NCBI GenBank assembly: GCA_016183655.1
Contig: JACPEH010000011.1
Span: forward strand, 84,166 to 148,165
DNA: 64,000 nt
Direction of reading: 5' to 3'
Source: Rhodocyclales bacterium
Lineage (GTDB): Bacteria > Pseudomonadota > Gammaproteobacteria > Burkholderiales > Rhodocyclaceae
The notes beneath the pieces are model-generated. The model saw only the letters and a program-made list of their open reading frames with translations. It searched no databases and had not been told where the DNA came from. The position numbers and the translations under genes are program-made. Shown here one piece after another: positions 56,415-64,000 of this stretch. Position 1 is the stretch's first letter, and the number at the start of each line of letters is the position of its first letter.

Positions 56415-56452
56415 TTTCAGTGATTCAACTTCAAGTGGAGGGAACGTCGATC

Positions 56453-56953
56453 ATGAAAACCCAGCTGAAACTCTCGATGGCCGTGTTGGCCGCCTGTTTC
56501 TCCTTCTCTGCCGCTGCCGCCGATGCAGCGAAGTCGATGCGCGGCCTCGATGTCGCCGCTCCCGATCCGGTGGCTGCCGAAAAGAGCTATGTCGGCAAGC
56601 GTCCCGGCACGCAGCAGCCGGTGGCGCGTACCTTCAGCACGCAACCGCCGGTGATCCCGCATGCCGTCGAGAACTTCGACGAGATCAACCTCGAGACCAA
56701 CCAGTGCCTCGACTGCCACGGCGCCGCCAACTACCAGAAGAAGAAAGCGCCGAAGGTCGGCGACAGCCATTTCGTCAACCGCGACGGGCAGAAACTCGAC
56801 GAAGCTTCTGCCGGCCGTCACAACTGCGTGCAATGCCATGTGCCGCAGGTCGATGCGCCGCCGCTGGTGGACAGCGATTTCAAGGGCGAGCCCTACGTCA
56901 AGAAGACGGATGCCGCGACGGCTGCCGCAGCCAAGAAGACCAAGAAGAACTGA
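56453..56953 (+). CDS. napB: Periplasmic nitrate reductase diheme cytochrome NapB
   Basis: A 166-residue protein with a signal peptide (cleaved about AAADAA) and two heme c motifs CLDCH (near residue 84) and CVQCH (near 122). The TQPPVIPHAVENF region and a Lys-rich tail (AAAAKKTKKN) are present. It donates electrons to NapA. GGAGG precedes the ATG. Confidence 0.95.
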   Translation: MKTQLKLSMAVLAACFSFSAAAADAAKSMRGLDVAAPDPVAAEKSYVGKRPGTQQPVARTFSTQPPVIPHAVENFDEINLETNQCLDCHGAANYQKKKAPKVGDSHFVNRDGQKLDEASAGRHNCVQCHVPQVDAPPLVDSDFKGEPYVKKTDAATAAAAKKTKKN

Positions 56954-56976
56954 TCGCTTTCGGTCGGGGGAGAGGA

Positions 56977-57003
56977 CGGGGAGCTGCGGCTCCCCGTTTT
57001 TGT
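56977..57003 (+). terminator. Terminator of the napDAGHB operon
   Basis: CGGGGAGC-TGCG-GCTCCCCG is followed by TTTTTGTT. It lies between the convergent napB and napF genes. Confidence 0.88.
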
Positions 57004-57486
57004 TCAGCGGACGGTGATCGCCGTGGTCGGACAGGGCGCGACGCAGGCGCCGCAGCCGGTGCAGCGTTCGCCGTCGAGCAAGGGAGTGGCGATGCCCCCC
57101 GGCTGCGGTACGAAGCGGATTGCCGCGAACTCGCACATCTCGCCGCAGATGCGGCATTCGACCTGCTGACGCGCAATGCAGCGTTCGCCGATCTCCGCCC
57201 GCAGCTGCCAGGGGGGCTGGTTTCCCTGGCGCAGCAGCGCGCCGGTCGGGCAATGCGCGACGCATTCGCCACAGAAGGTGCATTCGCCGTTGGCAAAGTC
57301 GACCGTCGGATAGCCGCCGTCGCCCTGGCGGATGATGCGCGTCGGGCAGGCGCGGGCACAGTCGCCGCAGCGTGTGCAGGCAGCGATGAATTCCCGCTCG
57401 GCGAGCGCCCACGGCGGGTGCGGCTCGGCGCGGTGCGTCGCGACCCGGCCGCGCAGGAAGTTGCGACGGCTGCTCGGACTGCTCAT
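57004..57486 (-). CDS. napF: Ferredoxin-type protein NapF
   Basis: A 160-residue protein with SRRNFLRG at the N-terminus and Cys motifs CTRCGDCARACP, CTFCGECVAHCPTG, CRICGEMC and CTGCGACVAPCP for [4Fe-4S] clusters. NapF interacts with NapA before export. It is on the strand opposite to napDAGHB and behind a terminator from the upstream cytochrome gene. Confidence 0.93.
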   Translation of the reverse strand: MSSPSSRRNFLRGRVATHRAEPHPPWALAEREFIAACTRCGDCARACPTRIIRQGDGGYPTVDFANGECTFCGECVAHCPTGALLRQGNQPPWQLRAEIGERCIARQQVECRICGEMCEFAAIRFVPQPGGIATPLLDGERCTGCGACVAPCPTTAITVR

Positions 57487-57501
57487 CGGCTCTCCTGGCT
57501 C

Positions 57502-57542
57502 AAAAAAAAACAAGGGCAGGCGAGGTTGCCCTGCCTGCCCTG
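57502..57542 (-). terminator. Terminator after the CxxxCH cytochrome gene
   Basis: On the minus strand AACAGGGCAGGC and GCCTGCCCTTG form the hairpin, followed by nine T. It would reduce read-through from napC and the cytochrome into napF. Confidence 0.8.
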
Positions 57543-57580
57543 TTCGACCGGTCGGGAATCCGTGAATTCCCGGGGCGGAG

Positions 57581-58441
57581 TTACTGCTTGACAGCCTTGA
57601 TGTCGCCTTCGGCACCGATGCCCAGCATGTAACCGAGCGAGACATGGTGGAAGCGGCCGGTGGCCTTGTCGGTGTGGATGGCGACGCCCATCGGCACGGC
57701 CTTGCCGGCAGCGACGGCGCCGGCCAGCTTGCGGGTGAAGGTGACGGTGTACTCGCCGCCCTTGTTCTCGCCGGTTGCCTGGACGCCCATCGCGCCGCCT
57801 TCCATCTTGCGCGAATCGGAGACGCCACCGTCGGCCGCCTTGGCGCCCTTGGCGCTCTTCCACTGCATCAGTTCGTAGTGGCCGGCCGCGGTGTATTTGG
57901 TCTTCTTGTCGTCGGCGCCCGGCATCGTGCGCGCGTCGGTGTGGCAGGTCGCCCAGCAGCCGACTTGGGCGCCGGCGACGGTCTTGCCGCCGGCATCGAC
58001 GGCAACCTTGTCGTCGGCGAACATCACCGCCGCCTTGACCTCGTTGTCCTTGTCGCCGTGGTCGGCGCCGCCAGCCGGGGCCTTGAACGTCAGACGGACG
58101 TAAAGGTTGCTCGCGTCATAGGCGGCCTGGACGGAAACCGGGAAGTTCATCGTCTTCGGCGCGCCCTTCGGCTCCAGATCCTTGCCGGCCAGACGCTTCA
58201 TCTCGAAGTTGAGGCCGCCCTTCTCCTCGTGGCAGCCGACGCAGGTTTCGCCCTTGACCAGGCCGGTGCGGCCGCTGTGGTCGGACTTCTTCATCACCCA
58301 CTCGATCGGCGTCACGCCGGGGTGGAAGACCTGCACGTCACGCTTCGGAACCTTGGACCAGTCCGGGGCGGCAACGGCGACGGAGGAACCGAGTGCCAGC
58401 AGCGCACCCATCACGGACAGCGAAACAACGGATTTCTTCAT
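57581..58441 (-). CDS. Ethylbenzene-dehydrogenase-related (EB_dh) c-type cytochrome
   Basis: A 286-residue exported protein (signal MKKSVVSLSVMGALLALG, cleaved after AVAA). It has one standard heme site CVGCH in the first third and an unusual C-X3-CH site (CWATCHTD) in the second half. The later part matches the EB_dh/cytochrome c-552 heme-binding domain (AYDASNLYVRLTFKAP, HYELMQWKS, GVAIHTDKATGRFHHVSLGY). It probably carries electrons near NapC; the partner is unknown. Confidence 0.8.
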   Translation of the reverse strand: MKKSVVSLSVMGALLALGSSVAVAAPDWSKVPKRDVQVFHPGVTPIEWVMKKSDHSGRTGLVKGETCVGCHEEKGGLNFEMKRLAGKDLEPKGAPKTMNFPVSVQAAYDASNLYVRLTFKAPAGGADHGDKDNEVKAAVMFADDKVAVDAGGKTVAGAQVGCWATCHTDARTMPGADDKKTKYTAAGHYELMQWKSAKGAKAADGGVSDSRKMEGGAMGVQATGENKGGEYTVTFTRKLAGAVAAGKAVPMGVAIHTDKATGRFHHVSLGYMLGIGAEGDIKAVKQ

Positions 58442-58526
58442 TTGAGAGCCTCTCTCCAATCAGGTGGTTGATTCGGGTCCGGCGGCCGGCGGCCGCCGAT
58501 CCAGAGCGGGTCGTGCCGGGACGGGA

Positions 58527-59117
58527 TTACTCGTCGTCGTCCTCTTCCGGCATGTTCTTCGGTTTCTTGTGCGCGATGCCCTTGTGGCAGTCGATACAGG
58601 TTTTCTTGTCGTCCTGGGCGATCTTGTGCATCTTCGAAGCGCGCGCCTTCTGCTTTTCCACGTTCATGCCGCCGAAGCTGTGGCAGTTGCGGCATTCGCG
58701 CGAATCGCTCTTCTTCATCCGCGCCCATTCGTTGGTCGCCAGGCGGAGGCGGTTCTCCTCGAACTTTTCCTTGGTGTCGATGGTGCCCATGATCTTGCCG
58801 TAGACTTCCTTCGACGCCTGGATCTTGCGGATCATCTTGTAGGTCCAGTCCTTCGGCACGTGGCAGTCGGAGCAGACGGCGCGAACCCCGGTCCGGTTCG
58901 TGTAGTGGATAGTTTCCTTGTATTCGACGTAGACGTTGTCGCGCATCTCGTGGCAGGAAACGCAGAATTCCAGCGTGTTGGTCGCTTCCATGACGGTGTT
59001 GAAACCGCCCCAGAAGAAGATGCCGGAGATGAAGCCGACGGCGAGCAGCGTCAGCAGCGAATACTTGGCGCTCGGGCGGCGCAGGAAGGCGATGAAGCCG
59101 CCGTTCGAATCAGACAT
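58527..59117 (-). CDS. napC: Tetraheme quinol dehydrogenase NapC/NirT
   Basis: A 196-residue membrane-anchored cytochrome. One N-terminal membrane helix (LLTLLAVGFISGIFFWGG) is followed by four heme c motifs CVSCH, CSDCH, CRNCH and CIDCH, and an acidic tail (EEDDDE). It oxidises quinol and reduces periplasmic partners such as NapB. It is first in a minus-strand group with the CxxxCH cytochrome and napF. Confidence 0.92.
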   Translation of the reverse strand: MSDSNGGFIAFLRRPSAKYSLLTLLAVGFISGIFFWGGFNTVMEATNTLEFCVSCHEMRDNVYVEYKETIHYTNRTGVRAVCSDCHVPKDWTYKMIRKIQASKEVYGKIMGTIDTKEKFEENRLRLATNEWARMKKSDSRECRNCHSFGGMNVEKQKARASKMHKIAQDDKKTCIDCHKGIAHKKPKNMPEEDDDE

Positions 59118-59225
59118 GTCAAACCCCTCAGTTAATCTTTATGGATTATTGGCAGCGCTGTTTGACCGAGCGCACAAGGCCGCCGTTAGTGGGGGGGAGT
59201 CTATCGGCCCACTTTGAGTAAGGGT

Positions 59226-59239
59226 TTGATCTAGATTAA
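59226..59239 (-). promoter_or_regulatory. FNR-type box upstream of napC
   Basis: TTGAT-CTAG-ATTAA has one mismatch to the consensus. On the minus strand TAGACT at 59203-59198 is placed for a -10, giving a start near 59191 and the box at -41.5. It suggests the same oxygen control as napD. Confidence 0.6.
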
Positions 59240-59286
59240 CTAATACACAATTTCCGTAGGTGCATGCCGGATAGCGGCCGCGGCGC

Positions 59287-60141
59287 TTAGCGGCCGGCGG
59301 CGTTTCCGCGCTGAAGCGCCTCGCGTGCACGCTCGATCGCCGAGCGCAGCGTCTCCGCTTCCTCGCTGCCCGGTTCGAGCCCGGGGAGGGCCTTTTCCCA
59401 ATGCGCGATGGCAGCCTTGTAGTCGCGTCGTTCGCCTGCCGCGGCGCCGGCGAGGAGGCGGATCTGCGGGTCTTCCGGCGCCAGCTTGAGCGCCTTCTCG
59501 ATCAGTTCGCTCGGCCGCCCCTTGAAACCGTTGCCGTTGATCGCCAGCACCTCGGCGTAGTCGGCGAGCAGCACCGGATCATTGTCGACCAGCGCCGGCG
59601 CCTTGCCGTAAGCCTCGGCGGATTCGCCGTAGCGGCCGAGCATCTTGTACGAACGCGCCAGCATCACCCAGCCCTTCGCGTCGTCGGGGTTGTCCTTCAG
59701 GCGCAACGCCAGCCGTTCGACCATGCCTTCGATCTGCGCCGCGGTGACGCGCGGCTGCGGCTGCGTGTTGGCCGGGTCGAGCGCGGCCGGGGTGCCGAGC
59801 AGCGCGTAGCCGAGCAGCGCGCACAGCGGCAGCAGGATCGTCAGCAGCAGCGCCGTCTTGCGGCTGGGAGCGCTTTCCCGGCCGGCCTGCGCGTCCGGTT
59901 TCACTTCGTCGAGCAGGCGCCGTTGCAGCTCGGTCTTTGCCTGCGCGAAGTCGGCGGCCGTCAGCGATCCTTCGGCCTGCTCGCGTTCGAGCTCGGCGAG
60001 CTGGTCGCCGAAGATGGCGAGGTTGGCGGCGCTGCGGTCGGTGCTCGACGCCGCAGCGCGCGGACGGCGCAGCAGCGGAACGGCGAGCGAGACGGCGGCG
60101 GCGACGATCAGCAGCGTCGCCAGGGCAAGAAAGGAGGTCAT
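59287..60141 (-). CDS. ccmI: Cytochrome c biogenesis protein CcmI
   Basis: A 284-residue protein with two membrane segments (VAAAVSLAVPLLR; LLLTILLPLCALLGYALLG) and TPR-like helices (GWVMLARSYKMLGRYGESAEAYG). CcmI holds apocytochrome c for heme attachment. It is last in the ccm operon and overlaps ccmH by four bases. Confidence 0.9.
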   Translation of the reverse strand: MTSFLALATLLIVAAAVSLAVPLLRRPRAAASSTDRSAANLAIFGDQLAELEREQAEGSLTAADFAQAKTELQRRLLDEVKPDAQAGRESAPSRKTALLLTILLPLCALLGYALLGTPAALDPANTQPQPRVTAAQIEGMVERLALRLKDNPDDAKGWVMLARSYKMLGRYGESAEAYGKAPALVDNDPVLLADYAEVLAINGNGFKGRPSELIEKALKLAPEDPQIRLLAGAAAGERRDYKAAIAHWEKALPGLEPGSEEAETLRSAIERAREALQRGNAAGR

Positions 60142-60635
60142 TGCGGGTTCGCGTCCTGGCGGGAGTCGTTGCGAGAGGCGAGCAGCGCTTCCGCCGCTGC
60201 CAGTTCTTCGGGGGTGAGCGCGCCGTCGGGGATGGCGTCGTTGCGCCGGCGCAGGTAGCGGATCAGCACGCCCAGGCCGATCAGCAGCAGCACGCCAGGG
60301 CCGGCCCAGAGCAGGATCGTCGTGCCCTTGACCGGCGGCCGGTAGCGGACGAAATCGCCGTAGCGGGCGACCATGAAGTCAAGGATTTCCTGGTCCGACT
60401 TGCCTTCGGCGATCAGCTTTCTGATCTCGCGGCGGAAGTCGTTGGCAAGGTCGGCGTTGGAGTCGGCGATGGTCTGGTTCTGGCAGACCAGGCAGCGCAG
60501 CTCGGCGGTGATCGCCAGCAGGCGCTTCTCGACGACCGGATCCTCGGCCAGCGGCGCCGCTTCCCTGGCCTGCGTCGACAAGGCGGCGACGCCGAGGCAG
60601 AGCGCGACGACGAGCCGGCGGGCACGCGGCATCAT
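60138..60635 (-). CDS. ccmH: Cytochrome c maturation thiol protein CcmH
   Basis: A 165-residue protein with a signal peptide, the redox motif LRCLVCQNQTIADSNADLA, and a C-terminal membrane helix (ILLWAGPGVLLLIGLGVLI). It reduces apocytochrome Cys for heme ligation. ATGATG at 60635/60632 leaves the exact start open; the former overlaps the ccmG stop. Confidence 0.94.
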   Translation of the reverse strand: MMPRARRLVVALCLGVAALSTQAREAAPLAEDPVVEKRLLAITAELRCLVCQNQTIADSNADLANDFRREIRKLIAEGKSDQEILDFMVARYGDFVRYRPPVKGTTILLWAGPGVLLLIGLGVLIRYLRRRNDAIPDGALTPEELAAAEALLASRNDSRQDANPQ

Positions 60636-61213
60636 TTGTTCAGCTCCGCGACCAGCGGCAGGATCTTCTTCGTCAGGTCGTCCGGAGTCACCGGCCCGGT
60701 GTGCTTCATGCGGATCACGCCGGCCTTGTCGATCAGGTAGGTCTCGGGCACGCCATAGACGCCGTAGTCGATGCCGACGCGGCCGTCGAGGTCGAGTACC
60801 GACAGTGTGTACGGATCGCCATGCTGCTGCAGCCAGCCGGCAGCCTTGCGGCGCGCCAGGCGATCTTCCGTCGCGGCGTCGGTCTTGGCCATGTCGGTTT
60901 CGCCGTCGCCGCGCACTTCCTTGTAGTTCAGCCCGATTACCGGGACGACGTTCTTGCGGCCGAGCTCGACCAGGATCGGGTGCTCCTGGCGGCAGGAGAC
61001 GCACCACGAGGCCCAGACGTTCAGCAGCCAGACCTTGCCTTTCATGTCGGCGGGGCCGAACTGCCTGTCGGCGCCGAGCACCGGCAGCGAGAAGGCCGGG
61101 GCCGGCTTGCCGACCAGCGGCGAGGGGACGTCGCGCGGATTGAGGCCGAGGCCGACGGCGAGGAGGACGACGAGTGCGGCGAAGCCGACGAGCGGCCAGA
61201 GGAATCGGTTCAT
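60632..61213 (-). CDS. ccmG: Thiol:disulfide interchange protein CcmG (DsbE)
   Basis: A 193-residue membrane-anchored thioredoxin. It has an N-terminal helix (LWPLVGFAALVVLLAVGLG), GKPAPAFSLPVL, the active site WASWCVSCRQEHP and GVYGVPETYLIDKAGVI with the cis-Pro. It keeps the CcmH/apocytochrome thiols reduced. Confidence 0.95.
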   Translation of the reverse strand: MNRFLWPLVGFAALVVLLAVGLGLNPRDVPSPLVGKPAPAFSLPVLGADRQFGPADMKGKVWLLNVWASWCVSCRQEHPILVELGRKNVVPVIGLNYKEVRGDGETDMAKTDAATEDRLARRKAAGWLQQHGDPYTLSVLDLDGRVGIDYGVYGVPETYLIDKAGVIRMKHTGPVTPDDLTKKILPLVAELNK

Positions 61214-63201
61214 GCGGTTTGCGTGCTGCCTGTAGTGAGGGTGGCGGATTGGCGAGCCTTGACGCGGTAGCGGCGGTCGGCGATGGCAATCAGGCCGCCG
61301 AGCGCCATCAGCACGCAGCCGCCCCAGATCCAGTCGACGAAGGGCTTGTGATAGACGCGTACGGCCCATTCGCCTTCCGGCCGCAGGCGGTCGATCGGCT
61401 CGCCGAGCGAGACGTAGAGGTCGCGCAGGAAACCGGCGTCGATCGCGGCTTCGGTCATCGGCATGCCGGACGAGGCGTAGTTGCGCTTTTCCGGGTACAT
61501 CTTCTTCAGCAGCTTGCCGTCCTTGGACAGGTCGAAGTCGCCGGCGAGCGCCACGTAGTTGGGGCCCTTCACCTCGCGCACGCCGTTGAAGCGGAACTCG
61601 TAGCCGGCGACGCTGACCGTCTCGCCCGGCGCCATCTTCACGTCCTTCTCTTCCTGGTAGCTTTGCACCATGGTGACGCCGATGACGAAGGCGGCGACGC
61701 CGACGTGCGCCGTGTGCATGCCGAAGAAGTGGCCCGGCTGCTTCAGCACGCCGGCGAAGAAGGATTGGCCGGCGCGCGTCGCCTGCACGCGCCCGACGAA
61801 GTTGAGCGTGCCGGCGAGCACGATCCACGCCGCGAGCAGGATGCCGAGCGCGGTCAGCGGCTTCCAGCTGCCGTAGAGGAAGGGCAGCGCGACGGCGACG
61901 ACGACCGCGGCGGCGAACGCCCAGCGCAGCGTGCGCACCAACTCGCCGACGCTGGCGTCCTTCCAGCGGGCGAACGGGCCGACGCCGACCAGAAACAGCA
62001 CCGGCACCATCAGCGGCATGAACACCGCGTCGAAGTACGGCGGGCCGACCGAGATCTTGCCGGCGCCCAGCGCGTCGATCAGCAGCGGGTAGAGTGTGCC
62101 GAGCAGCACCGAGGCGCAGGCGACGACCAGTAGCACGTTGTTGGTGAGCAGCAGCGATTCGCGCGAGACCACGGCGAAGCGGCCGCCGAGGCCGACCTTC
62201 GGCGCGCGCCAGGCGAACAGCGCGAGCGACGAGCCGATGACGACGACGAGGAAGGTCAGGATGAAGATGCCGCGCTTGGGATCGGTGGCAAACGCATGCA
62301 CCGAGGTCAGCACGCCCGAGCGGACGAGGAAGGTGCCGAGCAGCGACAGCGAGAAGGCGGAGATCGCCAGCAGCACCGTCCAGTTCTTGAAGCTGCCGCG
62401 CTTTTCGGTGACGGCGAGGCTATGGACCAGCGCCGTGCCGACCAGCCAGGGCATGAACGAGGCGTTCTCGACCGGATCCCAGAACCACCAGCCGCCCCAG
62501 CCCAGCTCGTAGTAGGCCCACCACGAGCCCATGGCGATGCCCAGCGTCAGGAAGATCCACGCCGCCGTCGTCCACGGCCGCGACCAGCGCGCCCAGGCGG
62601 CGTCGAGCTGGCCCGAGAGCAGCGCAGCGACGGCGAAGGCGTAGGCGATCGAGAAGCCGACGTAGCCCATGTACAAGAGCGGCGGGTGGATCACCAGGCC
62701 CGGGTCCTGCAGCAGTGGGTTCAGGTCGCGTCCCTCCTCGGCGCCCGGCAGCAGGCGCTCGAAGGGGTTCGAGGTGAACAGGATGAACAGCAGGAAGCCG
62801 GCGGTGACCAGGCCGAGCGTACCCAGCACGCGCGCCACCATTGCCTCCGGCAGCTGGCGCGAGAGTAGCGTCACGGCGAAGGTCCACCAGGCGAGCATCA
62901 GCACCCACAGCAGCAGCGAGCCTTCGTGGCCGCCCCAGACGCCGGCGATGCGGTATTCGATCGGCAGCAGCGTATTCGAATGCTGGGCGACGTAGACGAC
63001 GGAGAAGTCGTTGGCGACGAAGGCCCAGGTCAGGCAGCCGAAGGCGACGGTGACCAGCAGCGCCGCCGTCTGCGATGCCGGTCGCGCGAAGGCGATCCAG
63101 GCGAGGCGGTTACGATGGGCGCCGAGCAGCGGCAGTACGCCCTGCAGCACGGAAACGACAAGCGCCAGGATCAGCGCGAAATGGCCTAGTTCAGGAATCA
63201 T
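61210..63201 (-). CDS. ccmF: Heme lyase CcmF
   Basis: A 663-residue polytopic membrane protein that attaches heme to apocytochrome c. The WWD motif is GWGGWWFWDPVENASFMPWL, with conserved VGFSIAYAFAVAALL upstream and many membrane segments. The length matches the family (about 650). It overlaps ccmG by four bases. Confidence 0.97.
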   Translation of the reverse strand: MIPELGHFALILALVVSVLQGVLPLLGAHRNRLAWIAFARPASQTAALLVTVAFGCLTWAFVANDFSVVYVAQHSNTLLPIEYRIAGVWGGHEGSLLLWVLMLAWWTFAVTLLSRQLPEAMVARVLGTLGLVTAGFLLFILFTSNPFERLLPGAEEGRDLNPLLQDPGLVIHPPLLYMGYVGFSIAYAFAVAALLSGQLDAAWARWSRPWTTAAWIFLTLGIAMGSWWAYYELGWGGWWFWDPVENASFMPWLVGTALVHSLAVTEKRGSFKNWTVLLAISAFSLSLLGTFLVRSGVLTSVHAFATDPKRGIFILTFLVVVIGSSLALFAWRAPKVGLGGRFAVVSRESLLLTNNVLLVVACASVLLGTLYPLLIDALGAGKISVGPPYFDAVFMPLMVPVLFLVGVGPFARWKDASVGELVRTLRWAFAAAVVVAVALPFLYGSWKPLTALGILLAAWIVLAGTLNFVGRVQATRAGQSFFAGVLKQPGHFFGMHTAHVGVAAFVIGVTMVQSYQEEKDVKMAPGETVSVAGYEFRFNGVREVKGPNYVALAGDFDLSKDGKLLKKMYPEKRNYASSGMPMTEAAIDAGFLRDLYVSLGEPIDRLRPEGEWAVRVYHKPFVDWIWGGCVLMALGGLIAIADRRYRVKARQSATLTTGSTQTA

Positions 63202-63211
63202 CGGGGTCGGA

Positions 63212-63733
63212 TCAGTAGCCGGTCTTCAGCGGCGAGTTGTTGCCGGGGGCGGCGGGGGCGTCGGCCGGTGCTGCGGCTTCCTGCCTGGCCTTGTTGGCGG
63301 CGGCGCGGTCGTGCGCGTCGCCGACCGCCTTGGCGGCTTCCGGCGGCATGTAGTTCTCGTCGTGCTTGGCCAGCACCTCGCTGGCGACGAAGCGGCCGCT
63401 GCCGGCATCGAGCTTGCCCTGGGCGACGACGCCCTTCCCTTCTTTGAACAGGTCGGGGAGGATGCCCTTGTAGGCCACCGGCAGATCCTTCTCGGTGTCG
63501 GTGACGACGAAGCTGACGGTGACGCCGTCGGCTTCCCGCTTCACGGTGCCCTCCTTGACCATGCCGCCGATGCGGAAGGCCTTGCCCTGCGGCGCCTTGC
63601 CGGCGAGCACGTCGGTCGGCGAGATGTAGAGCGCGATGTTGCTGTTCAGCGCGTTGAGCACCAGCGTCGCGGCGATGCCAAGTACGGCGAGGCCGCCCCC
63701 AATCAGGGCGATGCGTTTTTGACGGGCTTTCAT
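63212..63733 (-). CDS. ccmE: Heme chaperone CcmE
   Basis: A 173-residue periplasmic heme carrier. It has an N-terminal anchor ([20 protein letters not shown]), [16 protein letters not shown], and the heme-binding His in [13 protein letters not shown]. The C-terminal tail is Ala/Pro-rich. It is between ccmF and ccmD. Confidence 0.96.
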   Translation of the reverse strand: MKARQKRIALIGGGLAVLGIAATLVLNALNSNIALYISPTDVLAGKAPQGKAFRIGGMVKEGTVKREADGVTVSFVVTDTEKDLPVAYKGILPDLFKEGKGVVAQGKLDAGSGRFVASEVLAKHDENYMPPEAAKAVGDAHDRAAANKARQEAAAPADAPAAPGNNSPLKTGY

Positions 63734-63745
63734 GGAGGACTCCTG

Positions 63746-63970
63746 TTACTGCGGACGATTCGGGGTGGGTGGCGCGCGCCGTTCGCCGGCGGATTTCGCT
63801 TCCGCCCGGAGCTGCCGCTTGAGGCGGGCGACCAATTGGTTTCGACGACGCACGGCGAAGATCGGTTCAATCGCCAGGATCAGCGCGGTGGCGCCGAACG
63901 AGCCCCAGACGTAGAGGCCGTAGCCGCCCATCGCCAGGAAATCGGAGAAGCTCTGCCAGTGGATGCTCAT
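63746..63970 (-). CDS. ccmD: Heme exporter protein CcmD
   Basis: A 74-residue protein with one membrane helix: FLAMGGYGLYVWGSFGATAL and a basic stretch (RRRNQLVARLKRQLR). CcmD stabilises the CcmABCE heme-loading complex. It overlaps ccmC. Confidence 0.92.
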   Translation of the reverse strand: MSIHWQSFSDFLAMGGYGLYVWGSFGATALILAIEPIFAVRRRNQLVARLKRQLRAEAKSAGERRAPPTPNRPQ

Positions 63971-64000
63971 TGCTTGCCCTCCGCCTGCAGCACGCCCTTC
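63967..64000 (-). CDS. ccmC: Heme exporter CcmC, C-terminal end (partial)
   Basis: Only the last ten codons are in the window, KGVLQAEGKQ, and the stop overlaps the ccmD start. The identity is inferred from the ccm operon order. Confidence 0.6.
   Translation of the reverse strand, partial: KGVLQAEGKQ

Overview
The window is GC-rich chromosomal DNA from a respiratory, denitrification-capable betaproteobacterium. The best fit is the Rhodocyclales (Azospira/Dechloromonas/Thauera-like). The evidence is the gene order (gmk-rpoZ-spoT, yicC next to a kinase/PP2C/rph/rdgB/hemW block, thiS-thiG-trmB) together with nirS, a nap cluster, a Ccm system and a selenoprotein formate dehydrogenase. This is an inference from gene content; no database search was run. 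Both ends cut genes: an M20 amidohydrolase on the left and ccmC on the right.

Layout. 1-5323: housekeeping genes (M20 peptidase, rapZ, a NusG-II protein with a Gx-type membrane protein, ubiX, a LON-substrate-binding-domain protein, mutY, a flavin reductase). 5380-8091: a tRNA-Gly(CCC) gene split in its anticodon stem by a group II intron with its own RT/maturase-HNH protein; the intron carries a second, complete and different tRNA-Gly(CCC) just upstream of the maturase gene. 8304-12710: a lipoprotein hydrolase, an AbiE toxin-antitoxin module flanked by copies of the hydrolase 3' end, and a CNNM/CBS membrane protein. 12855-17367: glpK-glpD and an orphan ABC binding protein. 17539-20332: a less GC-rich accessory stretch with a Cys-repeat exported protein, a DUF4160/DUF2442 pair and ParDE. 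20520-27359: acyl-CoA dehydrogenase, thiamine genes, trmB, TonB-like, ankyrin, DsrE, GcvH-like and H-NS genes.

27423-37068 is a complete selenocysteine/formate dehydrogenase island on the minus strand: fdnGHI, fdhE, selA, selB and selC, with an in-frame UGA (Sec196) and a SECIS-type hairpin in fdnG. It appears to be driven by a sigma-54-type promoter. Divergent from it is nirS (cytochrome cd1 nitrite reductase) with an FNR/DNR-type box. 39230-51447 is core metabolism: hemW, rdgB, rph, a PP2C/kinase pair, yicC, gmk, rpoZ, spoT, dadA, an enoyl-CoA hydratase and tatD.

51542-59239 is the periplasmic nitrate reductase region. napDAGHB runs on the plus strand behind a perfect FNR box. napF, a CxxxCH-containing cytochrome and napC run convergently on the minus strand behind a second, imperfect FNR box. 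59287-64000 holds ccmCDEFGHI (minus strand), which matures the c-type hemes of NapB, NapC, NirS and the extra cytochrome. Together these genes link formate oxidation through the quinone pool to nitrate and nitrite reduction under low oxygen.

The most unusual item is the tRNA-Gly(CCC) intron that carries a spare copy of the tRNA it interrupts.
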